DNA of 64,000 nucleotides. It comes from Microglena sp. YARC. Taxonomy: Eukaryota > Chlorophyta > Chlorophyceae > Chlamydomonadales > Chlamydomonadaceae. The position numbers were made by a program, and so were the translations under genes. Below are positions 1 to 11,469 of the stretch, piece by piece; position 1 is the stretch's first letter; each line of letters opens with the position of its first letter. The stretch is from positions 23,435,049 to 23,499,048 of the forward strand of contig CM039465.1 in the NCBI GenBank assembly GCA_022414725.1, given 5' to 3'. The notes beneath the pieces are model-generated. The model was given only the letters and a program-made list of their open reading frames with translations. It searched no databases and was not told the origin of the DNA.

Positions 1-633
1 TCCTCAGGTGAAGCTTCACGTGTCACTAGCTCAGCTGCCCCATTGTTTTCTTCCCCACCAGATGCATCCGACTCAGCTGCAGCATCAACAGTGACGCTGA
101 CGCCCTTCTTTTTCAGGCGCTGGCGCTCTTTCTTCTTCTTCTTCCTTTCAGCTGCACTAAGGCCGTCCTCGTTTCCTGCACCTGGCTGGTCCCCAGCACC
201 GCTTTCTGTAACAACAGCGCTTTCAGCAACAGCAGCGCTGCTTGCAGCTGGTCCTGGTGCTGCTGGTGCTGCTGACTCCCCCCCCTCGTTTACTCCCCCG
301 CCACTGTTATTCAAATCTTCACAAGCAGCTGCTGCCTTCATCAGCTTCTTGGCTTCCTTCTTCTCCTTCTTCCTTGCTTTACGTATCGCCTTCCTCTCCT
401 CCTCAGTGATGTCCTCACCCAGTCCCACATCATCATTGTCATCATCTGCCTCCTCCCCTGCCGGGGAACCTTCTCCCTCCCCTCCTGCTGGGGCATCCTC
501 ATCCTCAGGAGCATTGCCTCCTGCATCGGATGGCCGCCCTGACTGTTGGGTATCCTCAGACACGGCATCATGGAAGGTGTCGTCGATGTCATCATCCTTC
601 AGCATCCCGTCTTCTGGGGAGGCCTTGACCAAC
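1..633 (-). CDS. 3' exon of a Lys/Glu-rich, low-complexity protein (partial, runs off the left edge)
   Basis: The minus strand is open without a stop from an acceptor (CACCAG, next to base 633) to the window edge. The reading begins LVKASPEDGMLKDDDIDD, then has an acidic stretch (GEEADDDNDDVG), a basic helix (EERKAIRKARKKEKKEAKK), an Ala/Gly/Ser linker, a second basic patch (AAERKKKKKERQRLKKKG) and further acidic sequence. The charged blocks alternating with linkers are typical of disordered nuclear or nucleolar proteins. I do not recognise the family. The exon starts with one base completing a split codon, which fits the phase-2 end of the short upstream exon at 2,012-2,075. The Ser-rich plus-strand frame over the same bases is its antisense shadow. 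Confidence 0.6.
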
Positions 634-641
634 CTGGTGGT

Positions 642-1000
642 GCAACAAACAGCGTCAAGTGGGACAGCATGAAGAGTTCACATGATAAAATTGATAACAC
701 TGCACATGCCGAGGCGAGAATATGAAACTCGATAACAAGCAGAGTCATACGGGACAGCTTGAAGATCTCAACTTCAGAACATGATACTATTGCACATGCC
801 TGAGTACAAACATGCAAATTGACAACAAACAGCATCAAACGGGTGAGCTTAAATAGTTCAACTTCAGAATATGATAACATTGCACATGCCTGGACGGAAA
901 CATGCAAATTGACAACAAGCAGCGCCAGCGCGAAACGGGACAGCTTAAAGAACACAACTTAAGAACAAGGTACCCTAGCACATACAGAAGCACAAATACA
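642..1000. repeat. About 90-bp tandem repeat, four units
   Basis: Units begin at the AACAA(A/G)CAG motif near 644, 732, 822 and 913, so spacing is 88-91 bp. Each carries a GGGACAGCTTGAAG-like block and a TTGCACATGCC block. The apparent minus-strand frame through it repeats with the same period and is not taken as a gene. Confidence 0.8.
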
Positions 1001-1665
1001 ACACTTGATGACGTGATACGAGAAAAAAGGAACATGGATAGAAACATGGAGCATAACATAAGATATGACTCTAAGTGAGTGAAGTGGGACAGGATATAAG
1101 ACAATGGACATGCAGTGTACTAATGCACAACAATGAAGCTGCAGACGGCATACCGTACACAGACAAGTGGATTCAGATGCATGACACTCTTTCTTTTGGG
1201 GGCTACGCAGGGCAGATTCTAGCCAGATCCATTAGCCAGCCACTGGGTCAGGCCCTGAGTTCACGGCATCACTGGAATGCATGTCATGACAGCTTTCAGA
1301 CACACTAGCTAGCTTCAGGCTTGGCCCAATGACAGGGAAAGGGAGCTGCCAAGAAGCTGTTACGCGCAGCCGGGCGCAGGTAAAAAAATAAACAGTGGTG
1401 CATGAGGGGCACAAGGCTACGGAATCAAGTGGGGCATGGTGTGGGCAGAAACAGAACAGAGGGGAAAATAACGAAAGCAGTAGTAGCACTGAGAGCATGC
1501 TACCAGGCACCCAAGCATTCATCTGGTGGTGTCATACATGTTGAATTCGCACGATATATGAGCCTGGCCCTGTTGACAGCTAGGAGCAATACTAATGGAC
1601 AACTACAGGGAACACGTCAACAAAACAAATACTGAAGCACCCAGGATGTATTGCATGATGATATG

Positions 1666-1925
1666 GCCAGTGATTTCACTGTATGCATGAGCTCCTACAC
1701 CCATCCATGATCGGGTCCTGACCGTGATATTGACTGCCAATCAACATGTTGAGATCGCCAGTGATTTCATTGCATGCATGATCTCCTTCTCCCACCCTTG
1801 ACTGGGACCTGCCCGTGATATTGACCATCAATAAACATGTTGAGATCGCCAGCGATTTTATTCCATGCATGAGCTTATACACCCACCCATGAAATCACTG
1901 GTGATCTCAGCATAAATATTCATGG
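1666..1925. repeat. 91-bp tandem repeat, nearly three units
   Basis: Units begin with GCCAG(T/C)GATTT at 1,666, 1,757 and 1,848, exactly 91 bp apart, and share CGTGATATTGAC and AACATGTTGAGATC. No coding potential. The interval to about 3,340 otherwise holds degenerate direct repeats (2,380-2,600) and a fragment of the dispersed repeat also seen at 46,230 and 63,740 (2,165-2,295). Confidence 0.8.
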
Positions 1926-2011
1926 TCAATATCATGGATAGGTCCCTATCAGCCTTAGACTACCACGGGGCCTTACAAGAGGGAAGAAACCGGAAGGCTT
2001 GAAGCACGCAC

Positions 2012-2075
2012 CTGAGGGAGTATCGCTTCAGCTTCTTGCTGAACTTTGCAGCAGCACCCTCAGGAATAGCATACC
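2012..2075 (-). CDS. Probable internal exon of the left-edge gene
   Basis: The exon is bounded by an acceptor (GACCAG) and a donor (CTCAG|GTGCGT). It reads YAIPEGAAAKFSKKLKRYSL and ends in phase 2, which joins in frame to the exon ending at base 633 (KRYSL-R-LVKASPEDG). It needs two bases from the upstream exon, while the best first exon (3,346-3,437) ends in phase 2. A one-base conflict therefore remains, meaning a missed small exon or a sequence error. Its family is not recognised. Confidence 0.45.
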
Positions 2076-3345
2076 CTGGTCAATGGGAAAAAACAAGTCA
2101 CACCAGGGACAGGGTTTTGTTTAAGTGCTCGATTGTGCACCTTGGTATATTGAGGATGCTACTTTAGAACCTTTGGGGGTTGCTTTGGGGGGCAAAAAAA
2201 GCTGCTAGTATCAATCCGCAGGCTGCTAGGAGCACCATCGTGCATGAAGACCACGGTACAAGACAGTTGTTCATTTCCTTGAGAAAAAAACCTGGCCGGG
2301 TTGGGAATATCCACAAAAGAAGATGCAAGGATTGACAATCATGACTAAAATTCAAGTGGTAGGCTCCTGATCGTGAGGTAGGACAACTACTTTGGTGGGA
2401 GACACCATGGCATAGCCAGGAGAGAGATTTGCGTGCAAGTACAAGCCCAATGAGACTGGTGCATGAATGATCAGATTCAACATAGGCACACGAATGACCA
2501 GATCCAACAACGAGACCGGCACATAAGGCAATGAGATTGGCAAATTAAAATATGAGACAGCACAGCGATGAGACCGACACATGGATATACACATCCAACA
2601 TGAACAGATCCAATGATCAAGGTCAGCTGCATGGCCAGGGAGTTGCCCCTTTCCCAGACATCCAACCTAGATCTCAGAGCTGAATAGTGCACTAGCTGTG
2701 CATGTGCCATTTACATACGAGAAACACCTTTTGTGTCAACTAACCAAGATTCAACAAGATAGTGCCGAGCAATCAAAGGAAACAATATTGTCCACACATG
2801 CCACCTTACCAACCACCCCACTCCTTAGCCACTACCTCCAATGCCTGCTTCTCTACATCTACCAGCCAATCATATCCAATACCAGCTCATCATTTGAAAG
2901 GATCATCTGATCATAACCCTAGATGCAAGAACTGTTGAGGCCCACAGAGTCCGACGCTGAGTCACGCACCAGTAAGAGAGATTTTCCCGCAAGGTTCTCC
3001 TGTTTCAAACGAATCGAACTCCACCCCAACTCTTCCTGCCTCGTTCACCAAGTTCAGCTCCACATCGCTGCAAGCATGCAATGGCAAATGATCCATGAGC
3101 CAGATGGTATACCAGATCATAAAAATCGCACGTAGTGATAGAGTGATGCAAGTGGACACGCGCGCGGCTGCATGGAGCTCTTAGCCTTTTAAAGAGGGTC
3201 CTTTAGTTCATCGATCATTCTAGATACAGCGGAACAACGACAACAACAACAACAACACGGGTTGTGAGCGTGGCAAAAGATCAGACGAATATGAGCATTG
3301 ATCCCAGCAAATCGCATGCAGCGATCTTCGATTGGCGGGGCATAC

Positions 3346-3437
3346 CTCGACTGTAAGTGTTCGGGTAAGAAGGCATACAATATTTCCCCTGATCCATCAG
3401 GGGCACTTTCGATCTCGAACTTTATACTTTCGCTCAT
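3346..3437 (-). CDS. Probable first exon of the left-edge gene
   Basis: An ATG opens a short hydrophilic frame (MSESIKFEIESAPDGSG...FLPEHLQSR) that ends at a good donor (TCGAG|GTATGC). The intron begins GTATGC, the same six bases that open the coding part of the exon at 2,012-2,075, echoing the boundary copying seen in the glucan synthase gene. The join to that exon is off by one base, so linkage is inferred from order and composition only. Confidence 0.4.
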
Positions 3438-3659
3438 AATGAAACAATATACTCGACTCGTCAGAAGTTGAGGAGAGCTTTTTGTCGATCGACCTCCCTT
3501 CGGCCTGGCTGGTCAAGATTATGATGATTCACGAACACACGCGCCACGCGCACACGTCAGCGCACGGGAGCACTACCGCTGTCGTACCTCGCCAATACAC
3601 ACACACGCAAACCGCGGTTTATACTACGGTTTAAGCCGTAGCGTAGCGTACCTTGTCCC

Positions 3660-3844
3660 GTTTCCCCTTTATGATGATATTTTCGGTTATATTGAAGAGA
3701 AAAGGGAAAAGCGAAACCCGGTCTGCGTTTAAACCTGTTCGACCCTCTTCGACCTTCGTTGCGCAACGAAGAGGGTCGAAGAGGTTTACGCAAACCCTGG
3801 TTTCGCTTTTCCTTTTTTTCTTCAAGATATCATGAAGGGGAAAC
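3660..3844. mobile_element. 185-bp foldback palindrome (MITE-like)
   Basis: The sequence from GTTTCCCCTT to AAGGGGAAAC is a near-complete inverted repeat centred on CGTTGCGCAACG (about 3,757-3,768). Both arms share GAAAAGCGAAACC, the run toward AAACCT and TTCGACCCTCTTCG. It lies about 220 bp upstream of the probable first exon at 3,437, so it may be a foldback transposon or an extended hairpin in the promoter. Confidence 0.75.
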
Positions 3845-4128
3845 GTGAATAAGCCACGTCGACCTCATCTTATCCCTGCCTTTTCCTTTTCCTTATCGTT
3901 GCAGCCTACACCTTGCTTCCTCCCGCAGTCTCACTTGAAAAACCGTTTGATGATGAGTTTATCCACCGTATACGAGCATAGGTAGATCTCGCAAATCAGC
4001 AAAGGACTCACCTCACCGCCCGTGTCGGGGGGAAGTCGACGCGTTTTAAATACAGGACAGCAATCACATGAGCAGGAGGCCCGATTCCCAAACTCAAAGA
4101 TCATCCTACGAACTAAGAGTCTAAGAGA

Positions 4129-4590
4129 ATGAAATTGAGCACCCAGCTAGCAACAGCAACAGCAAGGATTGGTGAGTTTGAGGAGCAGCTAGCCACAGAA
4201 AGATTGAGGACGAAGAAGTACAGGAAGCAGGTGGCAACAAAATCATCAAGGATTGGTGAGTTGGAGGAGCAGCTAGCAGAAGAAAGATCATGGAAGACGG
4301 CGTGTTAGAAGCTGCTTGAGACAGAAACGGCAAGGGTCAGATTGGGGAAGAAGAAATATAAGAAGCAGCTAGCAGCAGCTGAATCAAGGTTGAAGGTGTA
4401 TAGAAATACAGAGTGTGAGGAGCAAAAGGCACAAGCGAGAGCACATGCACAAGCACAAGCGCTAGTACAAGCTCAAGCACAAGCACATGCACTAGCGCAG
4501 GTGCAAGAGGAAGAACAAGCTAGGACTTCATCCTTAGCACCAACCTTGGCAGAAAGCTTGCGAGCAGGCACACAAACAAACTGGTCACAG
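4129..4590 (+). pseudogene. Coiled-coil exon broken by one in-frame TAG
   Basis: From ATG 4,129 a single frame runs 154 codons to a strong donor (TCACAG|GTAAGG), interrupted only by TAG at 4,306-4,308. Two 84-bp units (28 residues, four heptads; IGEFEEQLATER and IGELEEQLAEER) and a later KKYKKQLAAAESRL segment form a coiled coil, followed by a Gln/Ala-rich tail of AQA repeats. The frame continues with the same composition after the stop, so CAG to TAG is the simplest explanation. Stop suppression or reassignment is less likely, because other genes here end at TAA and TGA. No downstream exon was identified. Family unknown. Confidence 0.5.
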
Positions 4591-5017
4591 GTAAGGACAT
4601 ATTCTTCCATTTCCTCTCATATTCATACATTATACTTTGAATGTTGTTTTGAATATGTTTTGAAATGCCTAGAAGCTGCTGCTCGCAGCTGAAAAGAAAA
4701 GCTATGACACATGTGAACCCGGTTAGCTCTATGTATCCACCAACAATCATGACTTGAACTTCCTATTGAGGAAACTCATGCATTGTTACTCAAATGAAAT
4801 AAGGCATGTCTACCTTCAGTGTTCGAAATGAAGGATGCTGATGCCTGATCTAGTGTCTATCAATTAGAACCTACGCTGGCGATTTAAATTATTCGATTCC
4901 TATACCTCCATATAAATAATGTTGGTTAAGGGAGGATAGTTGGAAGACCCTACCCGGAATTTGTGGTGCTGGCATGTCTTGGGTCAACACATGCCTGCCT
5001 ATGACAACGTAATATAT

Positions 5018-5158
5018 GTATGTACGTATGTATGTATGTATGTATGTATGTATGTATGTATGTATGTATGTATGTATGTATGTATGTTTGTATGTATGTA
5101 TGTATGTATGTATGTATGTATGTGTGTATGTATGTATGTATGTATGTATGTATGTACT
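5018..5158. repeat. (GTAT)n microsatellite
   Basis: About 140 bp of GTAT units with rare GTGT or GTTT variants. A run of about 29 C follows at 5,347-5,375 inside a C-rich stretch. Between 4,600 and 5,560 there is no convincing gene. Confidence 0.9.
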
Positions 5159-5344
5159 AGTACGGTAGCTCGTGTGGCTGGTGGCCACCCCTACCCTCCC
5201 ACCCAGGTCCTGATCTGGGTTGCAAAGCGGGTATGCCCTTGTATTCCCCCCCCCCACACCCCACCCACCCCACCCTTGTCATACACACAGTCAAAATATT
5301 TCCCCCTTCGCAACAGATAAGAACGCATGCCCCCTTATCTAAAT

Positions 5345-5378
<34 letters not shown>

Positions 5379-6296
5379 CCACTTCCCCCATGACCTATAT
5401 GATCCCTTACATTCTCCTACATCTTCTTGGCCCCCATCCCCATCCCCTTGACACATACGGTCTTTCTCCCCCTCTCCCCCCGCAACCACGAAACACACAC
5501 TTACTCCCCTTCTCCTTATCTCATACCCTTAACTTCAGAAAGAGGGGATTGGGTGTGGGCTTCAACCTAAATTGAACCTACTAAGAACTTGGGACAGCTC
5601 AGATTCCGATCCCGCTGAGAACATCTGACTTGCGCAAATGAAAAGCTGCAAACCTGCGGCTTGTTCTTCTAACGCAGTGGCCCATTCAGCCGACACTTTT
5701 GTATGATCGGTACAGGTACACAAATCCGAAGCGACAAATTTCACAATAGTCGATACAACTCAAATAACTTGCACACATGGGATGAGCGGGGGAAGAGCAA
5801 GAGCTCTTAGGGGGGTTCAATGGCCATGACGATGTGAAGGAAGTCAATCAAATATCTGAAAACTTGGGCACATAATGGTTTACTCAGTCAACTCTGGCGC
5901 ACTCTCGCTATCGCACGATGCGCAGCAACAGACTTCGGAAGGCAGTTGGAAGAGGTTGCAGGCCCTGGGTGATGGTCTGGGTAATATAACAGGTTACGTC
6001 CTTGTATGTACCCCCCTGCCCATCTGTATCACACACACACAATTCCAACCCAACCCAGACCCACAGCGTCCACACATTTTTGATCTCTCCTTGCCCCTCC
6101 CCCCACCCCATGTACACACTTTCTCTTTCTCCCCCCTCCCCTCACCCCAGTCATCCCCGCCTAGAGTGGGTCACCCTCGACCCACCACCACCACCACCAC
6201 CACACACACACACACTCTCTCTTTCCCAACCACCGGCACGCACGTGTAATCCCCTTCTCCCTACCTCATCTCTTTCACTCCAGCTGTGGGCCTAGA

Positions 6297-6781
6297 TCAT
6301 GCAGAAATACGAAGTGGATAAAGAGCAGTCTGCGGATTCAACCTGCCAACAACTTGCGAAAGCCGACCCCGCTGAGAATATCGGGCGTGCGCGATCGCAA
6401 ATAAAGCGACATACCTGCAGCGTCTTCTTTGCGCGTCAGGAAATTGCCGGGCAGCTTGACCTGCAGCATTAGCAGCACGAGCTTCTGCCATCGCAGCCTG
6501 CTGGGCAGCTTGTGCTGCAGCCTGCGCAGGCTGCCTTGCAGCATTAGCAGCACGAGCTTCTGCCTGCTGCGCAGCTTGCCGGGCAGCATTAGCTTCAGCA
6601 TAGGTCTCGCGCCTGGTCAGGTTAGCGGCCAGGTGCCCATAACAGGCATGATAGCTTCAGCGAATCGTCGACGCTGGTTTGCATCGCTCCTGTGCTCGTC
6701 GTTGTGAAGAGCTCGCCTTGCTCGCTGGGTAGCAGTGTTCTCTGCTCTTCTGTCTCCTGGAATTGGCTGCTGGTGCGCCAT
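6297..6781 (-). CDS. Possible Ala/Gln-rich coiled-coil coding segment
   Basis: An ATG at 6,781 opens MAHQQPIPGDRRAENTATQ followed by RARRALHNDEHRSDANQRRR. In a neighbouring frame, about 6,600-6,410, the strand reads repeated AEARAANAARQ / QAAQQ units ending at a donor-like CTGCAG|GTATGT. The two parts are not in one frame without an implausibly short intron. The block 6,400-6,910 is partly duplicated at about 7,005-7,430 (shared GGTGCGCCATGGTGGCCTCA and TTTGAATT...CCTTTGAA), so at least one copy is decaying. A low-confidence gene remnant. Confidence 0.25.
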
Positions 6782-7699
6782 GGTGGCCTCAAGTTGCAAC
6801 AAATTGTAGACGATGAGCCTGAGTACCATGGGCTCAAGCTCGCGTAGAAGCAAACAAAATCGACGAAGAATTGGAAATATTTGAATTCCCTTTGAATTAT
6901 GATGCGGTAGGAAGTTGACGACATTGTTGTGCGTGAAAGAAAGAAAGAGAAGGAAATGGGCTGAAATTTGCTCGAGTTTGAAAATTGCGATTCGCAAAGC
7001 GACATACATGCAGCTTCTTCTTTGCGCGTAACATAGTTGGGTTTGCAGCTGTTGCTTTGACCAGGAAGTTCCAGCCAGTCTTCTATCGCAACATGCTAAG
7101 CAACCGATGTATTAATGCTTGAAACAATGAAAAGAGATTGGATGAGGGGTGCAAGGGCCATATCGCGCATGAGGTTCACGTCTTGTCTGATTATTAACAT
7201 GGTGTTGATTTTCAGGACTGGTTACATGAGCTTCTCGCCTGGCCAGGTTGTAAGTCGCGCGCTGCTGTGGGTTAGCAGCATATGCTGGTGCGCCATGGTG
7301 GCCTCAAGGAGCAACAAATTGCACACAATCAGCCTGAGCGACATGAGTGCTCAAGTTCGCGTAGGAGCAACCAAAGTCGACGAAGGATTGAAACTATTTG
7401 AATTTCCTTTGAAGCGTGATGCGGATGGAAGGAAGGAAGGAAGGAAGAAAGAGAAGGAAATGGGCACGAGTTTGAAAAACTTGCTGCGAAAATTGAAAAC
7501 ATTGCTGCGAAAGGTGCTGCGAAAATTGAAGCGGTACGCGAATCTTGGCCCTGGAGTGTACATTCGGTTCATTCGCTTCTTTTGGGGGGGAGGGTATTAC
7601 GTAATTTGCCCCCGTGAACTCCAGGTAGGTGTGCGGTCCGCCGTGTGCGTATGGTGTCACCGCGAGCGGTCAGTGCCGGTCAATAGCGATATCCATGTA

Positions 7700-7700
<1 letters not shown>

Positions 7701-7735
<35 letters not shown>
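7701..7735. repeat. (TA)n microsatellite
   Basis: An uninterrupted AT dinucleotide run grading into GTATGCATGTATG. No gene seen here. Confidence 0.85.
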
Positions 7736-7737
<2 letters not shown>

Positions 7738-7902
7738 CATGTATGTATCCCTCCCCTCAAGTTGCACTACTCATTGTGTATTGTTCTGCATACTCAAATG
7801 TATCCCTCCCTTCAATTGCAGAAAGATTTGTTCACATCTGTGATGGAGGCAGGGCTTGGTAATGTGAAGATGGGTGCGTGGAGCAATTAAGTAACTGCTG
7901 CA

Positions 7903-8085
7903 ATGCAAAACTTGACAAGCCCGAAGTGCAATGTGTGCAACAGAGTAGGGTGGAAAATACTTCCCAACCGCAACCTCTTCAGGGTGAGGATAAAGTGGGC
8001 TGGGGTCCATGCGCATGGGGACGCGCACACCCTGGAATACTGTTGCAGTGAATGCGCCAGAGCACAGAAGGTTGAATGGAGTTGA
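7903..8085 (+). CDS. Small Cys-rich reading frame, doubtful
   Basis: A 60-codon frame contains CNVCNRVG near its start and CCSECARAQ near its end, a paired CxxC arrangement like a zinc ribbon. An acceptor-like TTGCAG lies about 80 bp upstream. The frame has no detected homologous neighbour exon, ends directly against a dispersed repeat, and could be chance. Confidence 0.2.
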   Translation: MQNLTSPKCNVCNRVGWKILPNRNLFRVRIKWAGVHAHGDAHTLEYCCSECARAQKVEWS

Positions 8086-8225
8086 AAATTGTTACACCTT
8101 GCCGCGGGGCGTGAGCTGGAAGGAATCTTCACTCTCGCTTGCATTGAGGAACGATTATTGTGGGTTTTGCTTTCTCAGACCGCTACTGCGTCTGAGCTTG
8201 GACTAGCGCGTGACTGTACGGAAAA
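8086..8225. repeat. Dispersed repeat (copy also at about 16,770-16,925)
   Basis: Starts GTTACACCTTGCCGCGGGGC and continues with GCTTGCATT, GTGGGTTTTGCTT and GAGCTTGGACTA, in the same order as in the glucan synthase intron copy. Class unknown. From 8,225 to about 12,260 no exon was supported. Confidence 0.65.
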
Positions 8226-8757
8226 AGTATGAATGTTTCAGGCCTATAGCTTGCCTACCTGCCTGTAGGTGCTGAATCCCTTAGCTGTTCCCCATACATG
8301 AGGGGGACTTCAATTTCTGTGTTTCCCATACATGTGTCAATTGTTCATTAGGGGGACCCTCCCAACTCTGTATTTGAGACGTGAAATGTAACGTCCTGAA
8401 CAACTCTGGTCTCTATGTCTTGTGGTACCATCTGTATTCTCTTGCATACATATACAATTTAGGCCTATGCAGGTTCTATGCAACGCTTATTATGTGGCTT
8501 TTGCCACTGTTGCGTAAAGAATGCTCTTCATCGCCTTTGAGCCATTGACTACATATGTGACCATCCAGGATGAGCTAAATACGTCAGCCAATTAAGCTCG
8601 AGGGACTAACGCAACCTCAATTAATAGAGATAATTATATACAATCCATAAAATGTATGATACTATCTACAGCCCCTAATGATATTATCAAATGATCTATA
8701 TTATTCGAGGTTTGGAAAGTGCCTTTGGGTACACCCTGGAATGTAACGTGCACACTA

Positions 8758-8901
8758 GGGTTGTTGTACATGCTGCGTGTTGCGTGACTTACACATATTT
8801 TGGAGGGTCCGTTGCGTCGCAGACGCACGTTCTGTAACTGGCTGCATCTCATTTGTTGATCGTCACAAAGCAGATTTTGGAGCCCCCCTGAACAAACCTG
8901 G
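8758..8901. repeat. Dispersed TGCGTCTC-type repeat (copies at 11,774-11,925 and 62,158-62,290)
   Basis: All three copies open GGGTTGTT..ACAC/AACGCTG, contain internal GGTCCGTTGCGTC, GCAGATCTTG and TGCGTCTCA..TGCAG blocks, and end near AGTCCCCC(T)GAAC(C)AGCC. The internal phrase GTTGCGTCTCA is itself tandemly repeated in the 11.8-kb copy. One copy lies in a TBCC intron. Confidence 0.7.
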
Positions 8902-9427
8902 GTACCTCCTGGAATGTAACATACACACATGCACAATCGTAAGATGCTGGACGAACACGCACTTGAGCTGGCCCCCAACAAATGGAAGAGCACAACAGAG
9001 GACCGATGTCCGATGCCCTTACATTGCCTCCAACCTGTAAGGATGGCCAAGGTCGACAGTCTACACTATCAAGACGTAACAGAATATGTCTACACTACCG
9101 GTATCAACACGTAAAATGTAGTAAACGATTACTAAATATATATTACCTGGCTGGGCGTGATCAGATAGTTTGCACGTGTTAGCACCATGACCCCCCGAAG
9201 TAGATGTCCGAGTGTCAAACTAAACCTCGTGAATTAAAAGTCTCCTTTCCAACGTTTAATACCTACTCAGTACTCACATTTTCCTCCTTTCTTTCCGAAT
9301 CTTGGTAGTGGTGCTTTATGTACGGGGTCCCACTTTCTGGTGTGAAAATCCTTCCAATATAAAATAAATAAAACTAAGCAGAGGGACAAAGAGTCTTCTT
9401 GATCTTCTTTACATGTATGTATGTTGT

Positions 9428-9545
9428 TACAGTCCAGGGGTAGCCAAGTAGGCTAAAGGGACTTGCCCAACCATGATATCAGGAGGGGCTAAACATAAAA
9501 TCGCTAGTGAACTGAACCCCAAGCAATCGTTTTATCGACGTAGGC
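9428..9545. mobile_element. Dispersed repeat opening TACAGTCCAGGGGTAGCCAA
   Basis: Further copies or fragments lie at 14,370-14,400, 14,509-14,645, 18,678-18,800, 18,843-18,935, 41,568-41,705 (opposite strand) and 61,848-61,985. Shared blocks are GGGACTTGCCCAACC, TATCAGG..GGGCTAAA, GAACCCCAA and a terminal GACCCGGGTTCGTGCTA. The end resembles a tRNA B box but no A box is evident, so SINE versus DNA element is unresolved. Confidence 0.7.
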
Positions 9546-10152
9546 CCTGATTTCTTGCTACAAAGATAGATTAGTTGTCTCATTTCTCATTTTAATACAT
9601 TTAATAATATATTTCCCTCCTTCAAAGGATCCTGGATTCGCGACCAGCCTCATGCTGGACCTCTTAAAGAGTCAGGTTTTATCATTATCATCCCTACACA
9701 TCTCGAGGCTAAACTTCAACCTGTTTATCATGTGCCCAGGCCGGCTCAGGACACATGCACCTTCCAATGTAATGAAACGTAAGCAATAAAGTTTACATGT
9801 GAATGCATGATGCATCCAGCCTCTATGGACCTCAGGCTATAAGTTTTGAATGCACTCATAGCACGATATGATTCGGTTTCTTTGAATAAAGATCTTTTGA
9901 ACATACCGATACTGGTTGAGCATTAATGGTTTTACTGCTCAAGACGGCGTGCAGCCAAATTGCAGCCTGGAGCCATGAAACAAATTTACAAGTTACACGT
10001 GCATGCTGTCCATCTTCACTCTGCCCCCAGATGACGGGCACCCTTGGGGCTGATAGACCATGTAATCAATCCGATTCCAATCCAGTGCATGTGTTACAGC
10101 CATCGGGTTGGTTATCAAGCCTCCATCACCCTGTGGCGAGGGGACTTCAATT

Positions 10153-10235
10153 TTGATTTTGTAAGCTGTGGTTTTAACATACGACCATCTGATTTAGATA
10201 GGGGTATGCTACAACCACAGCTTACAACATAACGT
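10153..10235. mobile_element. Hairpin miniature element (second copy at about 10,392-10,472)
   Basis: Arms GTAAGCTGTGGTT and AACCACAGCTTAC close a stem with an ACCATCTGAT..AGAT core. The second copy has ACGCTGTGTTTT, the perfect core ACCATCTGATCCAGATGGT and AACCACAACTAAC. The two lie about 240 bp apart in a gene-free stretch. Confidence 0.6.
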
Positions 10236-11280
10236 TACTTCTATTATGGCATTACCCAGAGGTTCCCACGCGTGGGTTTACACCTAGTACTGGCCAAGAT
10301 TCCCCGGCACGTAACCACCTCTCTTCTACCGCGCACACCATTCTGTCGGCCGCCGGGCCCAAACTCACCCAGATAATAGGCAAGTGTGCAACGTTATATT
10401 GTACGCTGTGTTTTCACCGTACAACCATCTGATCCAGATGGTCGGACGGTATATAACCACAACTAACATCATTTTTTAAAAATTTCACTTAATACTGAAT
10501 TAAAATGTAATGTAATACCGGTAAGGCAATACCTCTCATCTCTGCACATGATTTTGTTCGTATGTTTCACACATTGGTTTTTTCATGTTTGAATATATGA
10601 ACTGCTGGTATGACCGATGATATACTGTTAACATGATACATGATAAACTGAGTTGCCTGCAACATAATGCACTTCTTCAGATGCTGGGGTCAGTTCTACA
10701 ACTGCGTATTGCTTGTGCAATAGTGGAGCAAAGCGTCCTGCTGCCTAGTTAAGTAGACAGTGACGCTACAAAATAAAATGATAAAAATCGAATTGGGAAC
10801 AGATACAAGTGCATAACACACGCATTGGACCCATTCTGCCATTTGACAAAGACTATGTGCGGTGATGCTATGAGGTTCACTGCTCTCATGATAATCTTTT
10901 CATGAATGCAAGTATGAATGACAGGATGCTTATCAGCAAATCCGAGTCTTTAAACTGTCGACTCTGCTTAGTGTGCTCCCTGTTTCCCCTGGGTATCGCA
11001 CTTGGAAACGGAAGCCGGTGAGCAGCCCAGAGTTGGCTGAAAAACTATGTAACAATCCAATCCAATCCAAGTGGGGGTACAATGGTCCAGCAGAAGGTGC
11101 CACTTCTGGTGCTCATACAAGAGAAGGTGCTGTTGGGACAAGACTAGGTGCATGTGCACTGCTAGGGGGCAGGACCCCTGTACTGCCCCCTCTTAGCCAG
11201 CCCACGTTGTGGCTACGCTACTTAAAGTCAACTGCGTGATGAAGGAGTAAAGCGATTCCACCTCTGCCTAGACAGGTACT

Positions 11281-11355
11281 CCCAACCGTAGTGGTAGAGC
11301 GGTCGTTAAATATGGTCACCACAGCCGGAGGTCTTCGGTTCGAATCTGCACTGAC
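11281..11355 (+). mobile_element. tRNA-derived sequence, probable SINE head
   Basis: A D-arm-like GTGGTAGAGCGGTCG (A box) at about 11,291 and a B box GGTTCGAATCT at 11,337-11,347 are spaced as in a tRNA. A closed acceptor stem is not evident, so I call a SINE head rather than a functional tRNA. Similar A/B box pairs occur at 19,256-19,322 and 42,027-42,110. Confidence 0.5.
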
Positions 11356-11469
11356 ATGTGCTCTAGAAATCCCTGGTTTCCGTGGTTATCGCACGGGGGG
11401 TATTGTTAACTGCAATGTGTAGACGGTTAAACGCCATACCTGGCGCGTAGAACCTTGTAACAATTATAC

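Noticed and set aside
4306..4308. Reassigned stop codons, as in some ulvophyte algae
   Set aside because: The single in-frame TAG lies in an unidentified exon, while TAA and TGA end well-supported genes and no TAG or TAA occurs inside the 29 glucan synthase exons.
11281..11355. Functional tRNA gene
   Set aside because: A and B boxes are present but no convincing acceptor stem or anticodon arm could be folded.
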